Assembly: GCF_030817275.1 (NCBI RefSeq)
Contig: NZ_JAUSZD010000002.1
Span: forward strand, 4,216,001 to 4,280,000
DNA: 64,000 nt
From: Paenibacillus sp. V4I7
GTDB taxonomy: Bacteria > Bacillota > Bacilli > Paenibacillales > NBRC-103111
Reading direction: 5' to 3'
The notes under the pieces are model-generated. The model saw only the letters and a list, made by a program, of their open reading frames with translations, ran no database searches and was not told where the DNA came from. The translations under genes and the position numbers were made by a program. The stretch's first letter is position 1; the number at the start of each line of letters is the position of its first letter. This document shows, one piece after another, positions 1-7,603 of the stretch.

Positions 1-246
1 CAAGCCAAGTTTGAAATTCCAAAGTCCGCCGAAGGCTTCAGCTCGCCTGCCGCATACGAACGATTGTCTTGCTGGGCCGCATACAGGAATTGGGGTGTAG
101 GCACGGTTGAACCACATGCCCCCGGCAGCAAGCCGGTCTATATGTGGCGTTAAGACAGGGGTTAACCCACTATAACCAAGACAATCATACCTTAGCTGAT
201 CGACCATAATGATCAGAATATTGGGCCGTTGCGCCAGCTTAGTCAA
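1..246 (-). CDS. Sulfatase, formylglycine type (N-terminal 82 residues, runs off left edge)
   Basis: This is the start of an arylsulfatase-like hydrolase of the alkaline-phosphatase superfamily, which would cleave sulfate esters. The N-terminus has the metal-binding strand PNILIIMVDQLR, then TPHIDRLA, then PVCGPARQS. Cys56-Gly-Pro-Ala-Arg60 is the canonical C-x-P-x-R signature whose Cys is converted to formylglycine. The start is TTG at 246, with a GAGGGGAGG ribosome site 7 bases upstream. It overlaps the TGA of the upstream sulfatase-like gene as TTGA, so the two are translationally coupled. The reading frame is open to base 1. It is the only one of the three sulfatase-fold genes here with the canonical active site. 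The substrate is unknown. The family is certain, but the C-terminal metal ligands lie outside the window. Confidence 0.88.
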   Translation of the reverse strand, partial: MTKLAQRPNILIIMVDQLRYDCLGYSGLTPVLTPHIDRLAAGGMWFNRAYTPIPVCGPARQSFVCGRRAEAFGGLWNFKLGL

Positions 247-1646
247 ATCGAATGCCTCCCCTCATGTCGGGCGGCTGCGGACGCTTCATCGAATCGCTCA
301 CGCCTTGGATCTTGCATCCATTCCGACCAAGTCAGGCCATACTGCTGTAGTATCTCATGGATTCTATTCCGGAACGGGAGTCCTGCATCCATCTGTGTCA
401 GCATAGGATCTATACGTCCATTTAGCATTTGCGCAACCCACTCATCCAAGCGATAAGCAAGATCATTCGCAATAGGAGCGGAGCTTTCGGCTACATTCCT
501 CACTTCCTCTGGATCGGAGCGCAGATCATATAGCTCTCTATGTGGACGCACAAAAGGCCCAGAGTCTAACGTGCGGATAAATTTATAATTCTTCGTAACC
601 ACGCCTCTGCTGGCCTGCCAAGCACATTCACTCAAGTAAACGAAGTCATGCGTCCCATCAGCTTCTCCCCTTAAGCTAGGCCACAAGCTGCGGCCATCCA
701 ACGAAGGAGGCGCCTTAATCCCGGCGGCTTCTAATATCGTAGGCATCATGTCCACCTGCTGGACTAACCCTTTGACTCTGCGTCCGGCTGGAATTCGTCT
801 CGGGTATCTCATGATCATCGGGACTTGAACCGTCGTCTCATAGAGACCGCAATGATCCCAATAAATATCATGCTCCGTCAAGCTTTCACCATGATCTCCG
901 AACAAAATCAACAGGGTGTCCTCATATAACCCCTCTGCAATAAGTCGTTCATCAAGCTCGCGCAGACGATCATCGAGATAACGAACTTCCGCATCATACA
1001 ATGCATTTACATAGGTAGCGTCCGTCACAGGACCTAATAAATCATAATGATGGTGCTTGAAAAAAGGGTAAGCCGCATGATTATATGCGGCTTGCATACT
1101 GCGATTCGCAGGATCATACGGATCGCGGCCCTGCTCATAGAACGGTGAAATATAGTTTTCCGGTGGCTGATAAGGCGTATGTGGATCCCAATAATGAAGA
1201 AATAGAAAGAAATCTTCCTGCTTATGCTCACGAATCCATTGAAATGCCAATTGATTTATGGTTTTTCCGTCAATGCTGCGCTTCTTGCCTACCGAATTAA
1301 TGTAATACCGATATCCTCTTGCGAACCATTCCTTCAGTTGATATAAATTATCGACTGCTGCTGTCGTGAACCCATTGTTTTGCATAAGAGACGGGAGCCA
1401 CGCTTCCTTCTTAGGCAGGTGAGTTAGCGGCGAACCGTGAGCGACAACCCCCGTTCGTAAGCCAACTTTTCCCGTGAAAATGCCGGTGTGGGCCACTTCA
1501 GTCGGAATATCAGCCGCATAGGCTCTTTCAAATAACGCTCCTTGGGCGGCTATTTGATCCATGTACGGTGACGTAGGCTTCGCATAACCGTAGCAGCCCA
1601 ACCGAGTAGCGCGAAGGGTGTCCAAAGAGATGAAGACGATATTCAT
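243..1646 (-). CDS. Sulfatase-fold hydrolase 1 with Thr at the formylglycine position
   Basis: A 467-residue protein of the sulfatase/alkaline-phosphatase superfamily, cytosolic because no signal peptide is seen. The first metal motif is ISLDTLR (about residues 6-12), and the second is GDHGESLTEH with a following DHCGLYE, typical of the D-H metal pair of this fold. Aligning the TGK turn with the usual CSPSR...LTGR stretch puts Thr49 (IPTEVAHTGIFTG) where Cys or Ser is expected, and the Arg of C-x-P-x-R is replaced by His53. Thr is the nucleophile in related phosphodiesterases and phosphotransferases such as NPP and LtaS, so sulfatase activity is not assured. The ATG overlaps the stop of the adenylylsulfate kinase gene as ATGA. 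The substrate is unknown, but the operon suggests a substituted sugar or polyol. Confidence 0.85.
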   Translation of the reverse strand: MNIVFISLDTLRATRLGCYGYAKPTSPYMDQIAAQGALFERAYAADIPTEVAHTGIFTGKVGLRTGVVAHGSPLTHLPKKEAWLPSLMQNNGFTTAAVDNLYQLKEWFARGYRYYINSVGKKRSIDGKTINQLAFQWIREHKQEDFFLFLHYWDPHTPYQPPENYISPFYEQGRDPYDPANRSMQAAYNHAAYPFFKHHHYDLLGPVTDATYVNALYDAEVRYLDDRLRELDERLIAEGLYEDTLLILFGDHGESLTEHDIYWDHCGLYETTVQVPMIMRYPRRIPAGRRVKGLVQQVDMMPTILEAAGIKAPPSLDGRSLWPSLRGEADGTHDFVYLSECAWQASRGVVTKNYKFIRTLDSGPFVRPHRELYDLRSDPEEVRNVAESSAPIANDLAYRLDEWVAQMLNGRIDPMLTQMDAGLPFRNRIHEILQQYGLTWSEWMQDPRRERFDEASAAARHEGRHSI

Positions 1647-2182
1647 ACAGACTCACCCCGACCTATTTTCGTGGCCATGAAGTCCATGATTAAGGCTACG
1701 TTGCTCTCGAGCTCGTCAACATGCGTACGGATCACGATGTCAGGCTGCTCCGGCAACTCATAAGGATCTCCAATGCCCGTAAATTGTGGAATTTCCGCTT
1801 TTCTAGCTTTGGCATATAATCCTTTCACATCACGTCGTTCACATTCTTCTAGTGGGCAATCAACGAATATTTCGACATATCCGGGCAGCTCGGCGCGGGC
1901 ATATTCTCTCATTTCCTCATAGGGGGTAATCGCCGATACAATAACGATAACCCCGTTGCGAGATAACAACTTGCACATATATACAATTCTTCTGATATTT
2001 GTGTTACGATCCTCACGACTAAAGCCGAGACCTTGGGATATCGTCTTACGAAGTTCGTCTCCATCCAACAGCTCAACCTTACGGCCGTAAGCGCGTAGTG
2101 GTTCAACCAAGGCACAAGCCGTCGTTGATTTTCCTGAACCTGAAAGACCTGTAAACCATAGTACCTCCCCTTGTTCACTCAT
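1643..2182 (-). CDS. cysC: Adenylylsulfate (APS) kinase
   Basis: A 179-residue cytosolic kinase that phosphorylates the 3'-hydroxyl of APS with ATP to give PAPS. It has the P-loop GLSGSGKST (12-20), LDGD (39-42), the APS-binding GFSREDR...NIRR segment (53-65), and the lid KGLYAKAR with FTGI (120-137), all diagnostic for CysC. An in-frame ATG exists at 2215, but the ATG at 2182 has a perfect AAGGAGG at the right distance, so 2182 was chosen. There is no ATP sulfurylase, PAPS reductase or sulfite reductase in the window. The gene sits between a Gfo/Idh dehydrogenase and two sulfatase-fold genes, overlapping the next gene by 4 bases. A role in ordinary sulfate assimilation is therefore doubtful. 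Some CysC homologues act on other nucleotide substrates, for example cytidine diphosphoramidate in Campylobacter, so the substrate here is inferred only. Confidence 0.85.
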   Translation of the reverse strand: MSEQGEVLWFTGLSGSGKSTTACALVEPLRAYGRKVELLDGDELRKTISQGLGFSREDRNTNIRRIVYMCKLLSRNGVIVIVSAITPYEEMREYARAELPGYVEIFVDCPLEECERRDVKGLYAKARKAEIPQFTGIGDPYELPEQPDIVIRTHVDELESNVALIMDFMATKIGRGESV

Positions 2183-2224
2183 AACCTTCCTCCTTCGGAT
2201 CGGTCCATCCGACATGGATGCACA

Positions 2225-3220
2225 TCAGGAAACTTCAATAACTGTACCATTCGCAAGATGAGAACGAATAGCCGCTTCTATTATTTCTTGGACGGCAAGG
2301 GCATCCTCACCAGAAGCGGCGACTTGATCAGGGGAAATACCCTCCTTCACTTCTAGAATAAAAGCACCCAGTCGGAGCCGAAACGTATCCTCGAAGCCTC
2401 GCATTCCTGTCATGATGGAATTGCGATATACCCGCAGCTCTTCCTGCCTATGAGGATAATAAGTGAGCGATTCATAGACATTATCAAGAACGAACCTCCC
2501 TTGGTCGCCTGCCACTTCACAAGCCTCAATAGGATGAACACCAAACATGTCATAGCTGCCCATCAAATGGCCTACTGCACCAGAGGCAAACTCTAAGTTA
2601 ATGGAAGCCGTTGACCAAACCGAGCGGCTAGGCCCCTTAGTCAGAAATGCTTGAACTCGCCGAACATTTCCGGCAAAATATCGCATGACATCCAACGAAT
2701 GAGGATGCAGTGCCCGCAAATGTATCCAAGGACTGGATTCATTCGGATTGCCGATGGTGAGCTTCATGTTCACAAAGAGCTGGTGGCCAATGTCGCCTGC
2801 AGCGATCCATTCCTTCGCTTTCCTTGCCGCTGGAGTGAACCGATGGTTGAGATTACAACCAAAACGAACTCCCTTTTCCTTTGCAAATTGAACCATTTCT
2901 CTCGCTTCTTCCAAGCTGTTCGAAATCGGCTTCTCGACCAGGACGTCTTTTCCGGCAGCAATTGCCTTCATAACAGGCTCTCTATGGTGAGAGCCATTTT
3001 CTATCCCGCCGGTAGCGACGCTAACGATATCAATCTGTTCGACTTCCAGCATCGTATCAACATCATAATAAGCCTTCGCTCCAAACTGCGCGGCAACCGA
3101 ATCCGCAAGTTCCCGGTTCAGATCACAAATCGCGGTCAGTTCAACCTCTGGGTGTTCCTTATAGCAGCGGCAATGAATACGGCCGATGTGATTGACGCCG
3201 ATAACAGCTACCTTCAGCAT
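2225..3220 (-). CDS. Gfo/Idh/MocA-family oxidoreductase A
   Basis: A 331-residue NAD(P)-dependent sugar or polyol dehydrogenase. The Rossmann strand VAVIGVNHIG (4-13) carries the dinucleotide motif, with Asn in place of the middle glycine. EKPIS (96-100) holds the catalytic Lys, and ALHPHSLDVMRYF (about 170-182) is the substrate-binding His/Asp segment. It is closely similar along its whole length to the second Gfo/Idh protein at 5570-6559. Shared blocks include NLNHRFTPAA, SPWxHLRALHPHS and MGSYD, so the pair arose by duplication. Its start overlaps the end of the upstream sulfatase-fold gene by 7 bases. The cofactor and substrate cannot be read from the sequence. A role in oxidising the sugar released by the neighbouring hydrolases is inferred. 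Confidence 0.9.
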   Translation of the reverse strand: MLKVAVIGVNHIGRIHCRCYKEHPEVELTAICDLNRELADSVAAQFGAKAYYDVDTMLEVEQIDIVSVATGGIENGSHHREPVMKAIAAGKDVLVEKPISNSLEEAREMVQFAKEKGVRFGCNLNHRFTPAARKAKEWIAAGDIGHQLFVNMKLTIGNPNESSPWIHLRALHPHSLDVMRYFAGNVRRVQAFLTKGPSRSVWSTASINLEFASGAVGHLMGSYDMFGVHPIEACEVAGDQGRFVLDNVYESLTYYPHRQEELRVYRNSIMTGMRGFEDTFRLRLGAFILEVKEGISPDQVAASGEDALAVQEIIEAAIRSHLANGTVIEVS

Positions 3221-4686
3221 GTTGAATCCGCTTCTACTTCTTCAGTGCCTACTTCTGTTTCTGCTTCCGCTTCATATTCGGCTTCGTCAACTGCGTCTTC
3301 ATCCTTCATTTGCAGTGATTTCGCCGACTTCGGAGAACCAATATGCATGGAATCGAAGGCTTGCTGCGACGATTGAAACGGACCGCAACCGAGTCCATGC
3401 CAGTTCACATTTGTGTAGATCGGATTCTCTCGGCCCGTCTCTTTCTCCCGCTTCGCGATATGAGCCTCCAAGCGCTGCATCAGCAAGGCAGCTATGTCTG
3501 GCTCTTCATCGACCACATTGTGCAGCTCATCAGGATCACGAATCAGATTATACAGCTCAACCGGCGGCTTGAAATGAAGATCCGGCTCCAGTGCCACGAT
3601 CAGCTTCCATTCCGGTGTCCGCCAGCCATGCTTACGCATCCACGTGCACTCGGTGATATACATTTCACTTTCGGGTACGCGATCCCGCTCCTCATCCCGA
3701 ACTAATGGCAATAAGCTGCGGCCATCAAAAGAAATGTCACAATCTAGTCCCAGGAGTTCAACAATGGTCGGCATCACATCTTTGATTTGCGTGGAACTGG
3801 ACACACGCTTTCCTGCCGGGAGCTTGCCTGGAAATCTCAGAATCAACGGGATACGTAAATTGGTTTCATATAAGCCATGATGATCATAGTAGCAATCATG
3901 TTCATTGAGCGTTTCACCATGGTCCGACGTGATGACAACAAGCGTTTCGTCTTCAATCCCCAGCGTGTTAAGCGCCGTAAAAATCGACTGAATGCCCGCA
4001 TCCATATAAGCTACAGCGCCATCATATTGTGCATCGATATAAGTGCTGTCCGTGCAGCCTTCAGGAAACCAAGAACTGAAATAATCAGCAAATGGCTTAA
4101 AGGCATACAGCTCATCCAAAGAATGATTATCGGGATCACACTCATTGCCGTCATAAAACATCCGTTCAAACGGCTTTGGCGGCAAATAGGGGGAATGCGG
4201 ATCCATATGACGTAGAAAAAGGAAAAATGGCTTCCCCTCTTCCTTAAGACGCTTCATTTCCGGGATGGCGACACGGTTCAAATTATCGGCCTTGGGACTT
4301 CGGCCCGTTTCATCAGCGCCCCAGCCTTCGAAATCCAAATAGGTCTGAAATCCCCGCGCGGAAGGATTCCCCGTGAATCCAATGCAAGTTGTATTGTAGC
4401 CCTCCTCTTCCAGCAGCTCGGAGAGCATTTTCACATGATCGCCAACGGCACCACCATGCCGCAGAGCAACAACATCGGTCCCGAAACAATCCATTCCCGT
4501 GAGCATAGAGGCATACCCCGGCGTTGTTGGGATGCTTGGGGAGAAGTGCTGTTCAAACAACACACCGCCCTGACTATATCGATCAATATGCGGAGTTGTC
4601 AGCCTATGATAGCCATAGCCGCTCATATGATCCCTGCGTAAGCTATCTATACCTAACAACAATAAATTCGGCAATTTTGTTGTCAT
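3214..4686 (-). CDS. Sulfatase-fold hydrolase 2 with Thr nucleophile candidate and acidic tail
   Basis: A 490-residue sulfatase-superfamily protein without a signal peptide. The N-terminal metal strand is LLGIDSLRRDHMSGYGY, and the later metal motif is SDHGETLNEHDCYYDHHGLYE. The segment IPTTPGYASMLTG (52-64) aligns with the formylglycine loop but has Thr54 in the Cys/Ser position and Tyr58 instead of the loop Arg. It is homologous to hydrolase 1 downstream, including the DPHxPYxPP block. The last 30 or so residues are a low-complexity Glu/Ala/Asp tail (EAEAETEVGTEE) that the fold does not need. It follows a TIM-barrel gene by 30 bases and overlaps the next gene by 7. It could be a phosphodiesterase or phosphotransferase rather than a sulfatase. 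Confidence 0.85.
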   Translation of the reverse strand: MTTKLPNLLLLGIDSLRRDHMSGYGYHRLTTPHIDRYSQGGVLFEQHFSPSIPTTPGYASMLTGMDCFGTDVVALRHGGAVGDHVKMLSELLEEEGYNTTCIGFTGNPSARGFQTYLDFEGWGADETGRSPKADNLNRVAIPEMKRLKEEGKPFFLFLRHMDPHSPYLPPKPFERMFYDGNECDPDNHSLDELYAFKPFADYFSSWFPEGCTDSTYIDAQYDGAVAYMDAGIQSIFTALNTLGIEDETLVVITSDHGETLNEHDCYYDHHGLYETNLRIPLILRFPGKLPAGKRVSSSTQIKDVMPTIVELLGLDCDISFDGRSLLPLVRDEERDRVPESEMYITECTWMRKHGWRTPEWKLIVALEPDLHFKPPVELYNLIRDPDELHNVVDEEPDIAALLMQRLEAHIAKREKETGRENPIYTNVNWHGLGCGPFQSSQQAFDSMHIGSPKSAKSLQMKDEDAVDEAEYEAEAETEVGTEEVEADSTC

Positions 4687-4716
4687 TTAATCAACTCCTT
4701 CTTCCTTCATTCTGCT

Positions 4717-5517
4717 TTATCGCGCCCCAAAAGAACGTAGAACCGCATTCAAGTAGCCGTAACTTTCAGCTGCGACAATCGATACTTGCGCGAGCGAATG
4801 ACCATTCGCTCCGATGACTTCCAAACAAACCGGCCCCTCATAGCCGTTATCCGTGAGTACTTTGCAATAGCCAATAAGATCAATGTCACCGCGCCCACAG
4901 GCCTGCTTGTCGATGGTTCCCGGACCCGCTTGCCTACCGCTGCAATCCCGGATATGAATATGCCGAACGCGTGATATCACGGCTGGCAGTGCGGCTTCAG
5001 GATTCTCACCGGCACGATAAATATGACTGGGGTCCATATCGATGCCGAAAGATGGTGCAGCAATCGCTTCTATCGCTATTAACGAGGTTGGGGTGTTATA
5101 AATTGAGCCGCCCACGTGAGCTTTAACACACAATGTAACGCCATATTCCCCCGCCAGCTTTGACATCCGGCCCAGCTTTTCAATCGTGAATAATAGATCC
5201 TCTTCGACATCCGATTTGCCGCCAGGACCCACATTAACAACCGGAATACCTAATTCAGCAGCCGCTTCGAACGCGAGAGGAAGTCGTGTTTCACTAAGCT
5301 CGGCGACTTCCATCGAAAGCAGCTTGAGCCCATGATCCGCGGCAATCTGCTTGATCTCTGCTGCTTGTTCACGCCACCGATCCAACTCAAGATGCTCGCA
5401 CATGCCTTTGATCGCCGATATTTCAACACCGTCAAACCCGCAAAGCTTGATATGCTGCGCAGCTGTCGCGAAATCAAAATCCTTAAATAACACGGAATTA
5501 ATACCTATCTGGATCAT
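4717..5517 (-). CDS. Sugar phosphate isomerase/epimerase (AP-endonuclease-2 TIM barrel)
   Basis: A 266-residue TIM-barrel protein of the xylose-isomerase-like/IolE family. Recognisable metal-binding strand ends are SMEVAE, CVKAHVGG, IDMDPSHIYRAG, HIHIRDCSG and CLEVIG, in the order expected for this family. Length is typical. A clean AGGAGG lies 8 bases before the ATG. Just upstream of that site is a 7-bp hairpin with a TTTTA tail. Proteins of this family in operons with Gfo/Idh dehydrogenases commonly isomerise or dehydrate keto-sugars or keto-inositols. That pairing supports, but does not prove, such a step here. Confidence 0.87.
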   Translation of the reverse strand: MIQIGINSVLFKDFDFATAAQHIKLCGFDGVEISAIKGMCEHLELDRWREQAAEIKQIAADHGLKLLSMEVAELSETRLPLAFEAAAELGIPVVNVGPGGKSDVEEDLLFTIEKLGRMSKLAGEYGVTLCVKAHVGGSIYNTPTSLIAIEAIAAPSFGIDMDPSHIYRAGENPEAALPAVISRVRHIHIRDCSGRQAGPGTIDKQACGRGDIDLIGYCKVLTDNGYEGPVCLEVIGANGHSLAQVSIVAAESYGYLNAVLRSFGAR

Positions 5518-5569
5518 GTGCTCAACCTCCTAAAAGTTTTCGAAGAAAACTGACATCGTAAGCATAATC

Positions 5570-6559
5570 CTAAAGTTCAACAATGCTGGATGTTTCGAAT
5601 GAACGTATGGCTGCCTCGATAATCGTTTGCGCCTTCAGCGCTTCTTCACCCGAACCATTGATTTGATCATAAGGCACCTTCGCATCAAGCTGCTCAATCC
5701 AATCGCTGATGCGGCTTTTGAACGTTTCATTGAAATTACGCATACCTCCCAGGTAAGTGTAGCTTTCCGTTGCAATACTGTGGCGGGGATAGAACGTCAA
5801 CAGCTCGCAAGCATCATCGAGCACAAACCGCCCCTTGGATCCAACAACTTCGCATCGCTCCAAACCGTAGCTTGCCCCAGCATCGTAGCTGCCGACTAGG
5901 TTGCCAATTGCACCATTTTCAAACTCCAGCATAACCTGCGCATTGGACCAGATTTTCCTGCCTTCGCCCTTCATCATGAAGGCGGCTACCCGCTTCACGT
6001 CCCCACAGAAATATCGAATCACGTCAAATGAGTGCGGATGAAGCGCACGCAGATGAAACCATGGGGACGTTTCTACCGGGTTATTAATCCACATTTTCAT
6101 ATTGATCATATGCAATTGACCAAGACGGCCTTCCTCCACCCATTCTTTGGCGCGAAGGGCTGCCGGTGTAAAACGATGATTCAGATTCACTGCAAAAGGC
6201 AGCTGTCTCTCCTTGGCAAGCGCCACCATCCGCTCCCCTTCGTCGATCCGATTGGAAATAGGCTTCTCACCCAGAACAGGAATGTTCGCCGCTAACAGCT
6301 CCATCGTTGGCTGGTAGTGCTCGCCGCCATTCTCCTCCCCTTTGGTAGCCATGGAGCAAGCATCCAAATGGATGCCGCTGCTCAGCATATCCTGCACACT
6401 GTAAAATGCTCGGCAGCCGTATTTGACCGCTGCCGCATCAGCTTTCTCTTTGATAATGTCACAAACCGCTACAAGCTCTGTCTTGGCATGTTCTTTATAC
6501 ACTTTAGCGTGGATCGTCCCGATATTACCGATTCCGACTACTCCGACTTTTAACGTCAT
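5570..6559 (-). CDS. Gfo/Idh/MocA-family oxidoreductase B
   Basis: A 329-residue NAD(P)-dependent dehydrogenase. GIGNIG (9-14) is the dinucleotide-binding turn, GEKPIS (97-102) carries the catalytic lysine, and LRALHPHSFDVIRYF is the substrate segment. It is a clear paralogue of the protein at 2225-3220, and the two flank a TIM-barrel gene and sulfatase-fold gene 2. Such pairs often oxidise a sugar and then reduce a later intermediate, so that cofactor is recycled. The assignment of direction is inference. The gene lies 40 bases downstream of the AraC gene and 50 bases upstream of the TIM-barrel gene, consistent with one transcript. Confidence 0.9.
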   Translation of the reverse strand: MTLKVGVVGIGNIGTIHAKVYKEHAKTELVAVCDIIKEKADAAAVKYGCRAFYSVQDMLSSGIHLDACSMATKGEENGGEHYQPTMELLAANIPVLGEKPISNRIDEGERMVALAKERQLPFAVNLNHRFTPAALRAKEWVEEGRLGQLHMINMKMWINNPVETSPWFHLRALHPHSFDVIRYFCGDVKRVAAFMMKGEGRKIWSNAQVMLEFENGAIGNLVGSYDAGASYGLERCEVVGSKGRFVLDDACELLTFYPRHSIATESYTYLGGMRNFNETFKSRISDWIEQLDAKVPYDQINGSGEEALKAQTIIEAAIRSFETSSIVEL

Positions 6560-6599
6560 AGCTCATCCCTCCAGTGTCTAGCTAATAATCTCATTCCTT

Positions 6600-7496
6600 T
6601 TACTTATGTAACTCTCGATACTGACCAGGCGAACAACCAACCTTCCGCCGAAATAAATGGGTGAAAAAGGCGGGGTCCTCATAGCCTACACGGTGAGCAA
6701 TATAAATCACCTTCTCATCACCTTCTGCCAAATACTGTTTGGCACGTTCGATGCGAATTTCGTGAATACGCTCCATCACCGTCTGGTTAGTTTCCTGTTT
6801 GAATACCCGATTTAACTGACGGCTGCTGATGTTAAACAGCTCAGACAGAGCTGGAATGGTCATTTTTTTATCAAAATGGCGCTCCAAAAATCCGGTCATC
6901 CGACGGACAAGAATCGTATGATTACCTGATCGTTGCGAACCCTTTTTTTCCTTGTTCTTCACATCTGCGTAGCAGCGCGACAACAAAATGAGCAGCTCCA
7001 GCATTTGCAGCTTAACGATCGTTAAGTATCCCGGACGGTGCTGCTCCCACTCGGTAATCATCATCTCAAGCAGGGAAAGTACAGGAATGGATGCCAAACC
7101 ACTCAAATTCAAACGATGATGAAAGCGTTCTCGCGGATTCAAAAAAGGGTGTACATAGTAGTAGTCCATGGACTGTGACACACCTAACTCCTTTAGCAGT
7201 GACTCATGAATGAGCTCAGGGGTGAATAAACAATTTATAATCTCGATGTGCTCATCCGGTTTCGTTCGGTAAGTATGAACTTCTCCGGGATTAATAATAA
7301 ACACATCTCCCCCTTGAATGAGGTACGATTCGCCTTCAAACAAATGCTCTGCTTGGCCGCTGACAAGATAAACAAGTTCAATAAAGTCGTGTGAATGGCT
7401 CGACGGGGTATTGTCTTGATCATGAAAACAGCGACCGATGGTGAACGGGATTCGCTTATCATTCATAAATTGACTCTGCCGCAATTGATTGACCAT
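6600..7496 (-). CDS. AraC-family transcriptional regulator (cupin sensor)
   Basis: A 298-residue regulator with an N-terminal cupin domain (HSHDFIELVYLVSGQAEH and GDVFIINPGEVHTY, about residues 33-80) that binds an effector. The C-terminal double helix-turn-helix runs from about residue 195 (ALSELFNISSRQLNRVFKQ, then VGYEDPAFFTHLFRRKVG). It sits inside the unidirectional locus between the DeoR gene and the second Gfo/Idh gene, so it most likely activates the catabolic genes around it in response to the pathway sugar. The ATG at 7496 has a GAAAGGAA site. Its operator could not be recognised. Confidence 0.9.
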   Translation of the reverse strand: MVNQLRQSQFMNDKRIPFTIGRCFHDQDNTPSSHSHDFIELVYLVSGQAEHLFEGESYLIQGGDVFIINPGEVHTYRTKPDEHIEIINCLFTPELIHESLLKELGVSQSMDYYYVHPFLNPRERFHHRLNLSGLASIPVLSLLEMMITEWEQHRPGYLTIVKLQMLELLILLSRCYADVKNKEKKGSQRSGNHTILVRRMTGFLERHFDKKMTIPALSELFNISSRQLNRVFKQETNQTVMERIHEIRIERAKQYLAEGDEKVIYIAHRVGYEDPAFFTHLFRRKVGCSPGQYRELHK

Positions 7497-7603
7497 AGGT
7501 TCGGTTCCTTTCTCCCTCTATCCTCATCTTAAGGCTTCCTGCTCGTGCTTTCATTGCGGTTTCAGCCATCTTGCATGGGGATTGCGCCATTTTCTCAATG
7601 AGA

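Noticed and set aside
2651..3376. Long plus-strand open frame of 241 codons
   Set aside because: It lies antisense to the Gfo/Idh gene, has no ribosome site and no recognisable domain. The minus-strand gene has full family motifs.
5530..5555. Hairpin AGTTTTC/GAAAACT before the TIM-barrel ribosome site
   Set aside because: Only seven mostly A-T pairs and a short T-tail; too weak to call a terminator or attenuator.
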